Source: VRUE01 sp963695835 (lineage in GTDB: Bacteria > Actinomycetota > Thermoleophilia > Solirubrobacterales > 70-9). From it: 64,000 bases of DNA. The notes under the pieces are model-generated. The model saw only the letters and a list, made by a program, of their open reading frames with translations. It had not been told where the DNA came from and did no database searches. A program made the translations under genes and the position numbers. The first letter of the stretch is position 1, and every line of letters begins with the position of its first letter. The stretch is from assembly GCA_963695835.1 (NCBI GenBank), contig CAVOHR010000001.1, forward strand, positions 310,001 through 374,000, given 5' to 3'. Shown one piece after another: positions 47,548-56,172 of the stretch.

Positions 47548-50364
47548 ATGTCCCAGACCGCAGCCAGCACCAGTAGAAACGGTCTCGAGGGCCTCGCCGT
47601 CGAACGCCGTTTCTCCTCGCCCGGGACCCATCCCTTCGACGAGGTCGAGTGGGAGATCCGCGACGCCGTGATCGGCGATCCCGCCGACCCGGTGTTCGAG
47701 CAGCGCGGGGTCGAGTTCCCGAAGAGCTGGTCGCAGAACGCGACCAACATCGTCGCCCAGAAGTACTTCCGCGGGCAGCTCGGCAGCGAGGAGCGCGAGC
47801 GATCCGTGAAACAGATGGTTGGGCGGGTTGCCGGGCGCATCGCAGAGGCGGGCCGGGAGGCGGGCTACTTCGCCTCCGGGGAGGACGCCGAGACCTTCGA
47901 GGCTGAGCTGGCGTCGATCCTGGTCAACCAGCGTGCCGCCTTCAACAGCCCCGTCTGGTTCAACATCGGCTGGAGAAAGCCGGGGGAGGAGCAGGCCTCG
48001 GCCTGCTTCATTCTCAGCGTCGAGGACAACATGGAGTCGATCCTCAACTGGAACACCAAGGAGGGGATCATCTTCAAGGGTGGCTCCGGATCGGGGATCA
48101 ATCTTTCGAAGATCCGCGGTTCGATGGAGCATCTATCCAAAGGCGGGATCGCCTCTGGTCCGGTCAGCTTCATGCGCGGCGCCGACTCCTGGGCTGGCGC
48201 GATCAAGTCCGGCGGAGGCACCCGGCGAGCGGCAAAGATGGTCGTGCTCGACGTCGACCATCCCGACATCGAGGACTTCATCTGGTGCAAGGCACGGGAG
48301 GAGGAGAAGGCGCTGGCGCTACGCGAAGCCGGCTTTGACATGCGCCTCGACTCGGAGGCATTCGCCTCGGTCCAGTACCAGAACGCCAACAACTCGGTGC
48401 GGGTGACCGACGAGTTCATGGAGGCGGTCGAGAGCGGCGAGGACTGGGATCTGACCGGTCGCGTCGACGGTCGCGTGATCAAGACCGTCAAAGCCCGCGA
48501 GCTGATGAACGAGATCGCCGACGCCGCCTGGCGCTGCGCCGACCCCGGCGTCCAGTACGACACGATCATCAACCGCTGGCACACCTGCCCGGAGTCCGGT
48601 CGAATTAATGCGTCTAATCCCTGCTCCGAGTACATGCACGTCGACGACTCGGCCTGCAACCTCGCCTCGCTCAACCTGATGAAGTTCCGCCGCCCCGACG
48701 GCAGCTTCGACGTCGAGGACTTCGAGCACGCGGTCGACGTCCTCTTCCTCGCCCAGGAGATCGTCGTCGGCTTCTCCTCGTATCCGACCGAGGAGATCGC
48801 CGCCAACGCCAACGCCTTCCGCCAGCTCGGCCTCGGCTACGCCAACCTCGGCGCGCTGCTGATGTCCGACGGGCTGCCCTACGACTCCGGCGAGGGCCGC
48901 AACGTCGCCGCCGCGATCACCGCGCTGATGACCGGCCGCGCCTACCGCCAGTCGGCGCAGATCGCCGCCGGGGCGACCGGGCCCTACGACGAGTACGCGC
49001 GCAACCGCGACGCCCACAACGGGGTCATGCGGATGCACCGCGACGCCGCCTACGACGTCGACGGGAGCGGGGTCAAGGGCGAGCTGCTGGAGGCCGCGCG
49101 GCGGGCCTGGGACGAGGCGGTCGAGCTGGGCGAGGAGCACGGCTACCGCAACGCGCAGGCGACGGTGCTGGCGCCGACCGGGACGATCAGCTTCCTGATG
49201 GACTGCGACACGACCGGGATCGAGCCCGACTTCTCGCTGGTCAAGTTCAAGGAGCTGGTCGGCGGCGGGAAGATGACGATCGTCAACCGCTCGGTGCCGC
49301 TGGCGCTGCGCACGCTCGGCTACGGCGACGCCGAGGTCGACCAGATCGACGCCTACGTCGCCGAGAACGCGACGATCATCGGCGCGCCGGGGCTGAAGGA
49401 CGAGCACCTGCCGGTCTTCGACGTCGCGGTCGGCGAGCGGGCGATCTCCCACACCGGCCACATCGACATGATGGCGGCGACGCAGCCGTTCATCTCAGGG
49501 GCGATCTCGAAGACGGTCAACCTGCCGCAGAGCGCCACCGTCGAGGACATCGCCGACGCCTACACGCGCGGCTGGAAGGGCGGCCTGAAGGCGCTGGCGA
49601 TCTACCGCGACGGCTCGAAGACGGCGCAGGCGCTGCGCACCGAAGCCCGGGAGGAGAAGCGGGCCGAGGCCGCCGAGGAGGCGCCCGCCGGCCCGGTGCG
49701 CAAGAAGATGCCGCGCGAGCGCGAGTCGATCACCCACAAGTTCTCGATCGCCGGCCACGAGGGCTACATCACCGCCGGCAAGTACGAGGACGGCTCGGTC
49801 GGCGAGATCTTCCTCACCGACATCGGCAAGGAGGGCTCGACGATGCGGGGGCTGATGAACGCCTTCGCGACGGGGATCTCGATCGGCCTCCAGTACGGCG
49901 TGCCGCTCGAGGTCTTCGTGCGCAAGTTCAGCTACATGCGCTTCGAGCCGGAGGGGATCACCGGCAACCCGGAGATCCCGTTCGCCAAATCGCTGCCCGA
50001 CTACATCATGCGCTGGCTGGCCAGCCGCTTCATCGACGACACCGACACGCTCGAGGACCTCGGGATCCTCACCACCGAGGTGCGGGCGAAGCGCGAGGCG
50101 GAGACGACCCAGCTCGGCCTCGGGATCGCCACCGGCGACACCGCCGGCCCGGCGAACGGCGGCAACGGCGTCGAGAAGGCGAAGGCGTCCGGCGGCGAGG
50201 GCGTCCCGGCTGGAGAGGCCTTCACCGAAACCCCGCCGGTCGTCCCGGCGAAGATGTCAGGCCTCGACCTCGGCCCGGCCTGCGAGCAGTGCGGCGGCAT
50301 GATGCAGCGCACGGGCTCCTGCTACACGTGCAGCAGCTGCGGCAACAACACCGGCTGCGGCTGA
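47548..50364 (+). CDS. nrdJ: Adenosylcobalamin-dependent ribonucleotide reductase (class II)
   Basis: 938 residues from ATG 47548, with GAGGAG eight bases ahead. RAAFNSPVWFNIGWRKPGEE near 132, the cysteine in QASACFILSVEDNME near 151, GGSGSGINLSKIRGS near 180, active-site stretch SNPCSEYMHVDDSACNLASL and VLAPTGTISFLMDCDTTGIE near 540 fit class II enzymes that use coenzyme B12. The tail has CEQCGG ... CYTCSSCGNNTGCG, the redox/zinc cysteines. It makes deoxynucleotides with or without oxygen. A run of about 40 residues before the tail (TGDTAGPANGGNGVEKAKAS) is a flexible linker. Confidence 0.95.
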   Translation: MSQTAASTSRNGLEGLAVERRFSSPGTHPFDEVEWEIRDAVIGDPADPVFEQRGVEFPKSWSQNATNIVAQKYFRGQLGSEERERSVKQMVGRVAGRIAEAGREAGYFASGEDAETFEAELASILVNQRAAFNSPVWFNIGWRKPGEEQASACFILSVEDNMESILNWNTKEGIIFKGGSGSGINLSKIRGSMEHLSKGGIASGPVSFMRGADSWAGAIKSGGGTRRAAKMVVLDVDHPDIEDFIWCKAREEEKALALREAGFDMRLDSEAFASVQYQNANNSVRVTDEFMEAVESGEDWDLTGRVDGRVIKTVKARELMNEIADAAWRCADPGVQYDTIINRWHTCPESGRINASNPCSEYMHVDDSACNLASLNLMKFRRPDGSFDVEDFEHAVDVLFLAQEIVVGFSSYPTEEIAANANAFRQLGLGYANLGALLMSDGLPYDSGEGRNVAAAITALMTGRAYRQSAQIAAGATGPYDEYARNRDAHNGVMRMHRDAAYDVDGSGVKGELLEAARRAWDEAVELGEEHGYRNAQATVLAPTGTISFLMDCDTTGIEPDFSLVKFKELVGGGKMTIVNRSVPLALRTLGYGDAEVDQIDAYVAENATIIGAPGLKDEHLPVFDVAVGERAISHTGHIDMMAATQPFISGAISKTVNLPQSATVEDIADAYTRGWKGGLKALAIYRDGSKTAQALRTEAREEKRAEAAEEAPAGPVRKKMPRERESITHKFSIAGHEGYITAGKYEDGSVGEIFLTDIGKEGSTMRGLMNAFATGISIGLQYGVPLEVFVRKFSYMRFEPEGITGNPEIPFAKSLPDYIMRWLASRFIDDTDTLEDLGILTTEVRAKREAETTQLGLGIATGDTAGPANGGNGVEKAKASGGEGVPAGEAFTETPPVVPAKMSGLDLGPACEQCGGMMQRTGSCYTCSSCGNNTGCG

Positions 50365-50542
50365 GCGGGATCGGGGGGTCGCCGCGATCGGCCGGTGCGG
50401 CCGGCTCGGTGGCAACTTCGCCGTGGGCGAGACCTGGTCGTGCTCGATACGGCTGACCGCGGGCCGGCTGGTCCCTCGTGGCGTGCCTTGCACGCGAGCG
50501 GGCGAGGACGCAGATATGCGCCGCGCCGCGCCGCGCCTCGGC
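50365..50542. other. 178-bp gap between convergent genes, no gene seen
   Basis: No convincing frame is present. The only structure seen is a short hairpin GCGTGC, CTT, GCACGC at 50481-50495 and a weaker one near 50387-50402. It probably just holds the ends of the nrdJ and ABC transcripts. Confidence 0.5.
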
Positions 50543-53092
50543 TTACTCGTAGTGCAGCGAGTCGAGCACGTCGAGCCGGGACGCGCGCCGCGCCGGCGCG
50601 ATCGCCGCGACGACGCCGGCCAGTCCGGCGAGGATCAGCAGGATCGCCAGGGAGCCGATCGGGTAGGACAGCGTGAAGCCTTCGTCCTTCAAGGGCTGTG
50701 AGATCAGCGCCGCGAAGATCACTCCCAGCACCATGCCGAGAATGGCCCCGATCAGCGCCGTGATCACCGCCTCGTAGCGGATCATCGTCCGCACCTGGCG
50801 GCGCGACATCCCGATCGCCCGCAGCATCCCCAGCTCGCGCGTCCGCTCGTGGATCGAGAGCGCCAGCGTGTTGGCGATCCCGAAGAGGGAGATCACGATC
50901 GCCATCGCCAGCAGCGCGTAGACGAGGTTGACGAGCTGGTCGACCTGTTCTTCGCGGCTTTCCTTCAGTTCCTGCTGGTTGAGCACTTCCGCGGTCGGGA
51001 AGGCGCGTTCGGCGCCCGCCGTCAGCAGCGCCTGGACCTTGGCGGCGTTCGCCCCCGGTTCGGTCTCGACGAAGTCGATCGTGTCCTCGGTCTGGCCGAA
51101 CCGGCGGGCCATCGCCGCCTGGGTGACGAGGATGCTGCCGAAGACGCCGAGCTTGGCGGAGAAGGTGCCGGCGACGGTGAAGGCGGGGCGCGCCCCGGTC
51201 TGGCTGAGGAGGCGGAAGCGCTCGCCGACTTCGAGGCCGTGTTCGGAGGCGAAGGAGTCGGAGAGAACCGCCTGGCCGTCGGCGAGGCTGCGCAGGGTCG
51301 CGGGCCCGCCCTGCTTCCATTCGATCTTCACCGCGTCGCCGATCCCGCGGCTCGGCGCCGAGACGCGGGCGCCGGCGCCGCTGCCGAGCAGCTTCGCCTG
51401 CGCCGAGCGGATCGTCGCCACGGATTCGACCCCGGGCAGCTTGCGCGCCGCCGCCGCCGCACCGGCCGGGATCGGCGAGAAGCCGTCGCTGTTCTCGATC
51501 ACCAGCCCGCCGGCGAAGTTCTCGTCGACGACCCGGGCGACCGAGCTCTTCAGGCCGGCGGCGAAGACGGTGACGAAGGCGACCAGGGCGAGGCCGATCA
51601 TCAGCGCCGCGGCGGTGACCGCGGTGCGGCTCGGGTTGCGCTGCGCGTTCTCCCGCGCCAGCCGGCCGATCAGCCGCCGCAGCCGCTCCAGCGGCCAGCC
51701 GGCGACCGTCGCCAGCGGCGGGACGAGGCGCGGGCTGAAGAGCGAGACGGCGAAGACGATGACCACCGCTCCGCCGCCCATCAGCGCCGCGGCGGTCCCG
51801 GCTTCGGCCCCGCCGAAGAGCCCGATCAGGACCGCCGCCAGGCCGGCGACGCCGAGCAGCAGCGAGGCGACGAGCACGGCGGCGCGGCGGCGGCGGGTGA
51901 CGGGCGGCGCGAAGGCCTGGAGGGCGGCGATCGGCGGCACCCGGGTCGAGCGCAGGGCCGGCACCAGCGAGGAGAGGACGGTGACGACGATGCCGACGAG
52001 CAGGCCGACGACGACCGTGCGCGACTCCATCACCAGGCCGGTGGTCGGCAGGTCGACTTCGAACAGTTCGAGCAGGCCGTTGAGCAGGAGGGCGGCGACG
52101 AAGCCGCCGGCGATGCCGATCAGCGCCCCGAGTAGGCCGATCGCCAGCGCCTCGACGACGACGGCGGCGAGGATCTGCCGCCGCGAGGCGCCGAGCGTCC
52201 GCAGCATCCCGAACTCGGACACCCGCTGGGCGACGGTGATCGAGAAGGTGTTGAAGATCAGAAAGGAGCCGACGAGGATCGCGACGAAGCCGAAGACGAG
52301 CAGGAAGGTCTGCAGGAAGCCGAGGCTTTCGCGGATTTCCTCCGAGCTGCGGTCGGCGCTCTCCTGAGCGGTCTCGACCCTGATCCCGGCCGGCATCTCG
52401 CGCCCGATGCGCCGTTTCAGCGCCGTCGCCGAGACCCCGCCGGCGGCGGCGACCGAGATCTGGTCGAAGCGGCCGCGCTTGTGAGTGAGCCGCTGCGCTG
52501 CCGGCAGCGTCACCTGGGCGATGCTGGCGCCGCCGAAGGAGGCACCGCCGAGGCGGGTGAAGCCGACCAGGCGGAACGAGCGGGCGCTGCCCTGGCCGAT
52601 CAGCCTGATCCGTTCGCCGAGCCGCAGGCCGGAGCTTTCGGCCGCCGCCTTGTCGAGCGAGGCCTCGGCCGGGCCGCGCGGCGGGTGCCCTTCCAGGTAG
52701 GTGAGCGACTCGAGCCCGTCGGGCAGGGTCGAGGAGATGAACTTGGGCGCGAACTTGTTGCCGATCTTGTCTCCTTCGGCGTCGAAGAAGCCACCCGGGG
52801 TGAAGATCGCGCCGGCGGCCAGCCGCACTCCCGGCGTCCTCTGCACCCGCGGCAGCAGCGAGGCCGCGATCGTCGGCACTTCGCCGTTCTCCTGCTCGAC
52901 CGGGTTCTCGGCGGTGACGACGACGCTGGTCCCGGTCAGCGACTCGCTGAAGATTTCGTCGAAGGCGGCGAAGATCGTGTCGGTGAGGACGTAGGAGCCG
53001 GCGACGAAGGCGACGCCGAGGACGACGGCGAAGGTCGTCGCCAGGGCGCGGAACCTGCGCGCCCAGAGGCTCTTGAGGGCGAGGCCCGTCAC
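50543..53092 (-). CDS. MacB/FtsX-type ABC transporter permease
   Basis: 849 residues. A first segment (FRALATTFAVVLGVAFVAGS) leads to a large extracytoplasmic part, then FtsX domain 1 (FGFVAILVGSFLIFNTFSIT, RVSEFGMLRTLGASRRQILA), a membrane pair, a second extracytoplasmic part, and FtsX domain 2 (ALLAMAIVISLFGIANTLAL, RTRELGMLRAIGMSRRQVRT), ending with RASRLDVLDSLHYE. This is the two-FtsX form of actinobacteria. With its ATPase it would drive lipoprotein, peptide or drug export. The start is 12 bases after the ATPase gene. Confidence 0.9.
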   Translation of the reverse strand: MTGLALKSLWARRFRALATTFAVVLGVAFVAGSYVLTDTIFAAFDEIFSESLTGTSVVVTAENPVEQENGEVPTIAASLLPRVQRTPGVRLAAGAIFTPGGFFDAEGDKIGNKFAPKFISSTLPDGLESLTYLEGHPPRGPAEASLDKAAAESSGLRLGERIRLIGQGSARSFRLVGFTRLGGASFGGASIAQVTLPAAQRLTHKRGRFDQISVAAAGGVSATALKRRIGREMPAGIRVETAQESADRSSEEIRESLGFLQTFLLVFGFVAILVGSFLIFNTFSITVAQRVSEFGMLRTLGASRRQILAAVVVEALAIGLLGALIGIAGGFVAALLLNGLLELFEVDLPTTGLVMESRTVVVGLLVGIVVTVLSSLVPALRSTRVPPIAALQAFAPPVTRRRRAAVLVASLLLGVAGLAAVLIGLFGGAEAGTAAALMGGGAVVIVFAVSLFSPRLVPPLATVAGWPLERLRRLIGRLARENAQRNPSRTAVTAAALMIGLALVAFVTVFAAGLKSSVARVVDENFAGGLVIENSDGFSPIPAGAAAAARKLPGVESVATIRSAQAKLLGSGAGARVSAPSRGIGDAVKIEWKQGGPATLRSLADGQAVLSDSFASEHGLEVGERFRLLSQTGARPAFTVAGTFSAKLGVFGSILVTQAAMARRFGQTEDTIDFVETEPGANAAKVQALLTAGAERAFPTAEVLNQQELKESREEQVDQLVNLVYALLAMAIVISLFGIANTLALSIHERTRELGMLRAIGMSRRQVRTMIRYEAVITALIGAILGMVLGVIFAALISQPLKDEGFTLSYPIGSLAILLILAGLAGVVAAIAPARRASRLDVLDSLHYE

Positions 53093-53104
53093 CGGTGCCC
53101 CGCC

Positions 53105-53845
53105 TCAGTCGATCCGCTTCATCAGCTCGATCACGTCGTCGGCCGAGCCCGGGACCGCGTCGTGGACGACCCGGCCGTCGCGCAGGGTGATCAGCCGGTC
53201 GGCGTGCGCGGCGGCGGCCGGGTCGTGGGTGACCATGATCACCGTCTGGCCGAACTCGTCGACCGCCTGGCGCAGCAGCCGCAGGACGTCGCCGCTGGAC
53301 TTCGAGTCGAGGTTGCCGGTCGGCTCGTCGGCGAAGACGACGGCCGGTTTGGAGACCAGCGCGCGGGCGACCGCGACGCGCTGCTGCTGGCCGCCGGAGA
53401 GCTCGGCGGGCCGGTGGGTGCGGCGGTCCTCGAGGCCGACGGTGGCGATCAACTGCTGGAGCCACTCGCGGTCGGGCTTGCGGCCGGCGATCGAGAGCGG
53501 CAGCACCAGGTTCTCCTCGGCGGTGAGGACCGGCAGCAGGTTGAAGAACTGGAAGACGAAGCCGAGCTTGTCGCGGCGCAGCCTGGTCAGCTCGGCGTCG
53601 TCGAGGCCGGTGATCTCCTCGCCGTCGAGCAGGACGCTGCCGGCGGTCGGCCGGTCGAGGCCGGCGAGGATGTGCATCAGGGTCGACTTGCCCGAGCCGG
53701 AAGGGCCCATGATCGCGGTGAAGCGACCGCGGTCGAAGGCGGCGCTGACGTCGATCAGAGCGTCGACCGCCGCCTCGCCTTCGCCGTAGCGGCGCGAGAC
53801 GCCCTCGGCGATGACCACCTGCCCGTTCGCGCTCACGGCTCGCAC
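53105..53845 (-). CDS. ABC transporter ATP-binding protein, MacB/LolD type
   Basis: 246 residues from GTG 53845; GTG 53836 is also possible. Walker A AIMGPSGSGKSTLMHILAGL, Q-loop VFQFFNLLPVLTAEENL, signature LSGGQQQRVAVARAL, Walker B VVFADEPTGNLD, H-loop IMVTHDPAAAAHADR. All parts are intact. The sequence EPTGNLDSKSSGDVL is typical of the LolD/MacB group. Its permease partner follows directly. The longer upstream frame crosses an inverted repeat and lacks family residues. Confidence 0.95.
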   Translation of the reverse strand: MRAVSANGQVVIAEGVSRRYGEGEAAVDALIDVSAAFDRGRFTAIMGPSGSGKSTLMHILAGLDRPTAGSVLLDGEEITGLDDAELTRLRRDKLGFVFQFFNLLPVLTAEENLVLPLSIAGRKPDREWLQQLIATVGLEDRRTHRPAELSGGQQQRVAVARALVSKPAVVFADEPTGNLDSKSSGDVLRLLRQAVDEFGQTVIMVTHDPAAAAHADRLITLRDGRVVHDAVPGSADDVIELMKRID

Positions 53846-53866
53846 CGTATCGACCCCATTGGTTGA

Positions 53867-53980
53867 AGGGCCTATCCCGGTAGGGGTTCCACTTAACTTT
53901 TTCGAGCCGCGTCCCTGGCTACCGACGATAGTCCGCCGCGAAAAAGTACAAGACATTCCACCCCTACCGGGATAGGCCCT
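53867..53980. repeat. 114-bp element with 21-bp perfect terminal inverted repeats
   Basis: Left arm 53867-53887 and right arm 53960-53980 are exact reverse complements (AGGGCCTATCCCGGTAGGGG and one more base). Inside, ACTTTTTCG and CGAAAAAGT continue the pairing, so nearly the entire element can fold on itself. It fills the gap between the divergent ABC and HAD genes. This is the structure of a MITE, but no transposase or target duplication is seen. Confidence 0.75.
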
Positions 53981-54014
53981 GGTGCAACGGTCTCCTAATA
54001 GCCTGGGCGTCCGG

Positions 54015-54803
54015 ATGGCGCTGGCGGACGAATTCGACGGGTTTCTGATCGACCTCGACGGGGTCGTCTGGGTCGGGCGGGAGATGGTTCCCGGCTCGGC
54101 CGAGGCGCTGCGCTCGCTGCTGGAGGCCGGCAAGGAGATCGTCTTCGTCACCAACAACCCCGGCAAGTCGCCGTCGGCCTACGCGGAGCGCCTGCGCCAG
54201 GCCGGGGTGGCGGTGGGCGACGATCGGGTCGTCACCGCCGGCGAGGCGACGGCGCGGCTCGCGGCCGAGCGGGTCGGCTCGGGCGCCACCGCCTTCGCGA
54301 TCGGCGCCCCGGCCTTCCACGAGAGCATCGCCGCCACGGGGCTGGAGCTCGTCGAAGGCGAGGAGGCCCGCGCGGCCGGGCTCGTGATCGTCTCCGGGCA
54401 CCGCGGCTTCGACTACGAGGAGCTGCTGACCGCGACGCTGGCGCTGCAGCGCGGGGCGGCGCTGTTCGCGACCAGCCGCGACCCGACGATGCCGATGCCG
54501 GGTGGCGCCTGGCCGGGGACCGGGTCGGTGCTGGCCGCGGTCGAGACGGCGAGTGGCGCCACAGCCGAGATCGGCGGCAAGCCGGAGCGCTACCTGTTCG
54601 AGACGGCGCGTGAGCGGATCGCCGCCGCCGAGCGGGTGGCGATGGTCGGGGATCGGGTCTCCTCCGACGTCGAGGGCGGCCGGCGAGCGGGGCTGGAGAC
54701 GATCCTGGCGCTGAGCGGGGCGACCTCGCGCGAGCAGGCCGAGGGCGCGGCCCCGCCACCCGATTACGTGGTCGAGAGCCTCGCCGAGCTGGCGCGGCAA
54801 TGA
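54015..54803 (+). CDS. HAD-IIA family phosphatase (NagD/phosphoglycolate type)
   Basis: 262 residues from ATG 54015. Motif I DGFLIDLDGVVWVGREMVPG, IVFVTNNPGKSPSAYAERLR for motif II, the C2 cap domain in the middle, Lys in IGGKPERYLF and motif III/IV MVGDRVSSDVEGGRRAGLET. Members remove phosphate from phosphoglycolate, 4-nitrophenyl phosphate, UMP or glycerol phosphate; the substrate is unknown here. An upstream GTG at 53982 would place 11 extra codons just beyond the inverted repeat and is less likely. Confidence 0.9.
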   Translation: MALADEFDGFLIDLDGVVWVGREMVPGSAEALRSLLEAGKEIVFVTNNPGKSPSAYAERLRQAGVAVGDDRVVTAGEATARLAAERVGSGATAFAIGAPAFHESIAATGLELVEGEEARAAGLVIVSGHRGFDYEELLTATLALQRGAALFATSRDPTMPMPGGAWPGTGSVLAAVETASGATAEIGGKPERYLFETARERIAAAERVAMVGDRVSSDVEGGRRAGLETILALSGATSREQAEGAAPPPDYVVESLAELARQ

Positions 54804-54824
54804 GCCGCCCCGTCTCAGCTCCCA

Positions 54825-54861
54825 CTGTTCCCTTGCCCCGCTATTCCTCGAAAGGGAACAG
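54825..54861. repeat. Palindromic element, family B, in the MFS leader
   Basis: CTGTTCCCTT (54825-54834) and AAGGGAACAG (54852-54861) pair perfectly round 17 bases. The sequence that follows, CGGAGCGGGGG, ends seven or so bases before ATG 54880 and nearly repeats what lies before tmk. The stretch AAGGGAACAGCGGA-CGGGGG is common to both. Confidence 0.65.
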
Positions 54862-54879
54862 CGGAGCGGGGGTGCTCCT

Positions 54880-56070
54880 ATGAGCGTCACGTCCGCGGCG
54901 AGGCCCGCCGTGGAGCGGCCAGGCGTCGCCTTCGCCGGGGTGTTCGCGGTGACCTTCTCGGCGCTGGTCGCCGTCGGCGCGGTGCTGCCGGTGCTGCCGC
55001 GCTACGTGCACGGCCCGCTCGGCGCCGGCAACGTCGCGGTCGGCGTGGTGATCGGCGCCTACGCGGTGACCGGCCTGCTGCTGCGCCCGTTCGCCGGTCG
55101 CCTGGCCGACCGGCGCGGGCGCAAGCCGGCGGTGCTGCTGGGCGCGCTCGGCGTCGCCGCCTCCGGTCTCCTCTACCTGCTGCCGCTCGGGATCGGCGGG
55201 CTGATCCTGGCGCGCCTTGTCCTCGGCGCCGGCGAGGGCACGGTCTTCACCGCGGGATCGGCCTGGATCGTCGACCTGGCGCCGCCGGGGCGGCGCGGGC
55301 GGGTGATCGGCCTCTACGGGCTCGCGGTCTGGGCCGGGCTGAGCATCGGCCCGCTGGTCGGCGAGCTGCTCCTCCACGCCTCCGGCTACACGCTCGTCTG
55401 GCTCTTCGCCGCCGCCTCGCCGCTGGCCGGGGCGCTGATCGCCTCGCGCCTACCCGACCCCTTCCACCCGGTCGCCCACGAGGACGAGCACCATCCGCTG
55501 ATCGCCCCCGAGGCGGTGCGCCCGGGTACCGCCCTCGCCCTCGCCTCGCTCGGCTACGCGACGGTCGCCGCCTTCGTCGTCCTGCACCTCGAAGCGCGCG
55601 GCGTCGGCCACGGCGCGACCGTCTTCGGCGCCTTCGCGACGATGGTCGTGCTGACGCGGCTGATCGGCGGCGATCTCCCGGACCGGATCGGCCCGGCCCG
55701 CGTCGCGGCCGTGGCGGCGCTGGGCGAGGCGGCCGGCCTGGCGCTGATCGGGATCGCGCACAGCCTGGTCGCGGCCCTGGTCGGGGCGTTGGCGATGGGT
55801 GCCGCCTTCTCGCTGCTCTACCCCTCGCTCTCGCTGATCGTCGTCGAGCGCATCCCGGAGACGCGGCGCGGCGCCGCCCTCGGCACCTTCACCGCCTTCT
55901 TCGACGCCGGCGTCGGCGTCGGCGCCCCGCTCGCCGGCCTGGCGGCGGCCCTCACCGGCTACGAGGGCGCCTTCCTCTTTGCGGCGGCGATCGCCGTCGT
56001 CTCCTCTGCCACCACCGCCCTCGCGATCTCCACCCCCGGCCGATCCCTCGTGGGACGTGCCGGTAGTTAG
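54880..56070 (+). CDS. MFS transporter
   Basis: 396 residues with twelve predicted membrane helices. The loop GRLADRRGRKPAVLLGALG is MFS motif A and GAGEGTVFTAGSAWIVDLAP, RGRVIGLYGLAVWAGLSIGP continue as in drug:proton antiporters and sugar efflux proteins. Substrate unknown. The protein ends GRSLVGRAGS; its last codons RAGS and stop come from a palindromic element, as in the DUF2304 gene. A family-B element lies before its start. Confidence 0.9.
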   Translation: MSVTSAARPAVERPGVAFAGVFAVTFSALVAVGAVLPVLPRYVHGPLGAGNVAVGVVIGAYAVTGLLLRPFAGRLADRRGRKPAVLLGALGVAASGLLYLLPLGIGGLILARLVLGAGEGTVFTAGSAWIVDLAPPGRRGRVIGLYGLAVWAGLSIGPLVGELLLHASGYTLVWLFAAASPLAGALIASRLPDPFHPVAHEDEHHPLIAPEAVRPGTALALASLGYATVAAFVVLHLEARGVGHGATVFGAFATMVVLTRLIGGDLPDRIGPARVAAVAALGEAAGLALIGIAHSLVAALVGALAMGAAFSLLYPSLSLIVVERIPETRRGAALGTFTAFFDAGVGVGAPLAGLAAALTGYEGAFLFAAAIAVVSSATTALAISTPGRSLVGRAGS

Positions 56071-56105
56071 GGGCCCTATATGGGCACTGAATCACCGGCA
56101 CGTCC
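56053..56105. repeat. Palindromic element, family A, copy 2
   Basis: GGACGTGCCGGT (56053-56064) and ACCGGCACGTCC (56094-56105) are perfect 12-bp arms. The 29-base centre has CCCTATATGGGCACTGAATC. Over 49 positions it differs from the copy at 40663-40711 at only about four sites, all in the centre. It too supplies the stop of a plus-strand gene with a convergent gene beyond. Confidence 0.75.
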
Positions 56106-56116
56106 GGGACGGAGCT

Positions 56117-56166
56117 GACGTGCCCAGGGTTGACCACCCATGGTGGCGGTCAAGTCTGGGCACGTC
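56117..56166. repeat. Palindromic element with family-A ends
   Basis: GACGTGCCCAG (56117-56127) and CTGGGCACGTC (56156-56166) are perfect 11-bp arms. Inside, GTTGACC/GGTCAA adds a second arm pair and the centre is ACCCATGGTGG. It follows copy 2 by 11 bases and shares the GACGTGCC ends but not the centre. Placed right before the end of the thioesterase gene. Confidence 0.65.
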
Positions 56167-56172
56167 GCTTTG

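Noticed and set aside
50365..50542. Small gene in the nrdJ-ABC gap
   Set aside because: Frames of up to about 90 codons exist there but extend into the opposite gene and have no coding character in the gap itself.
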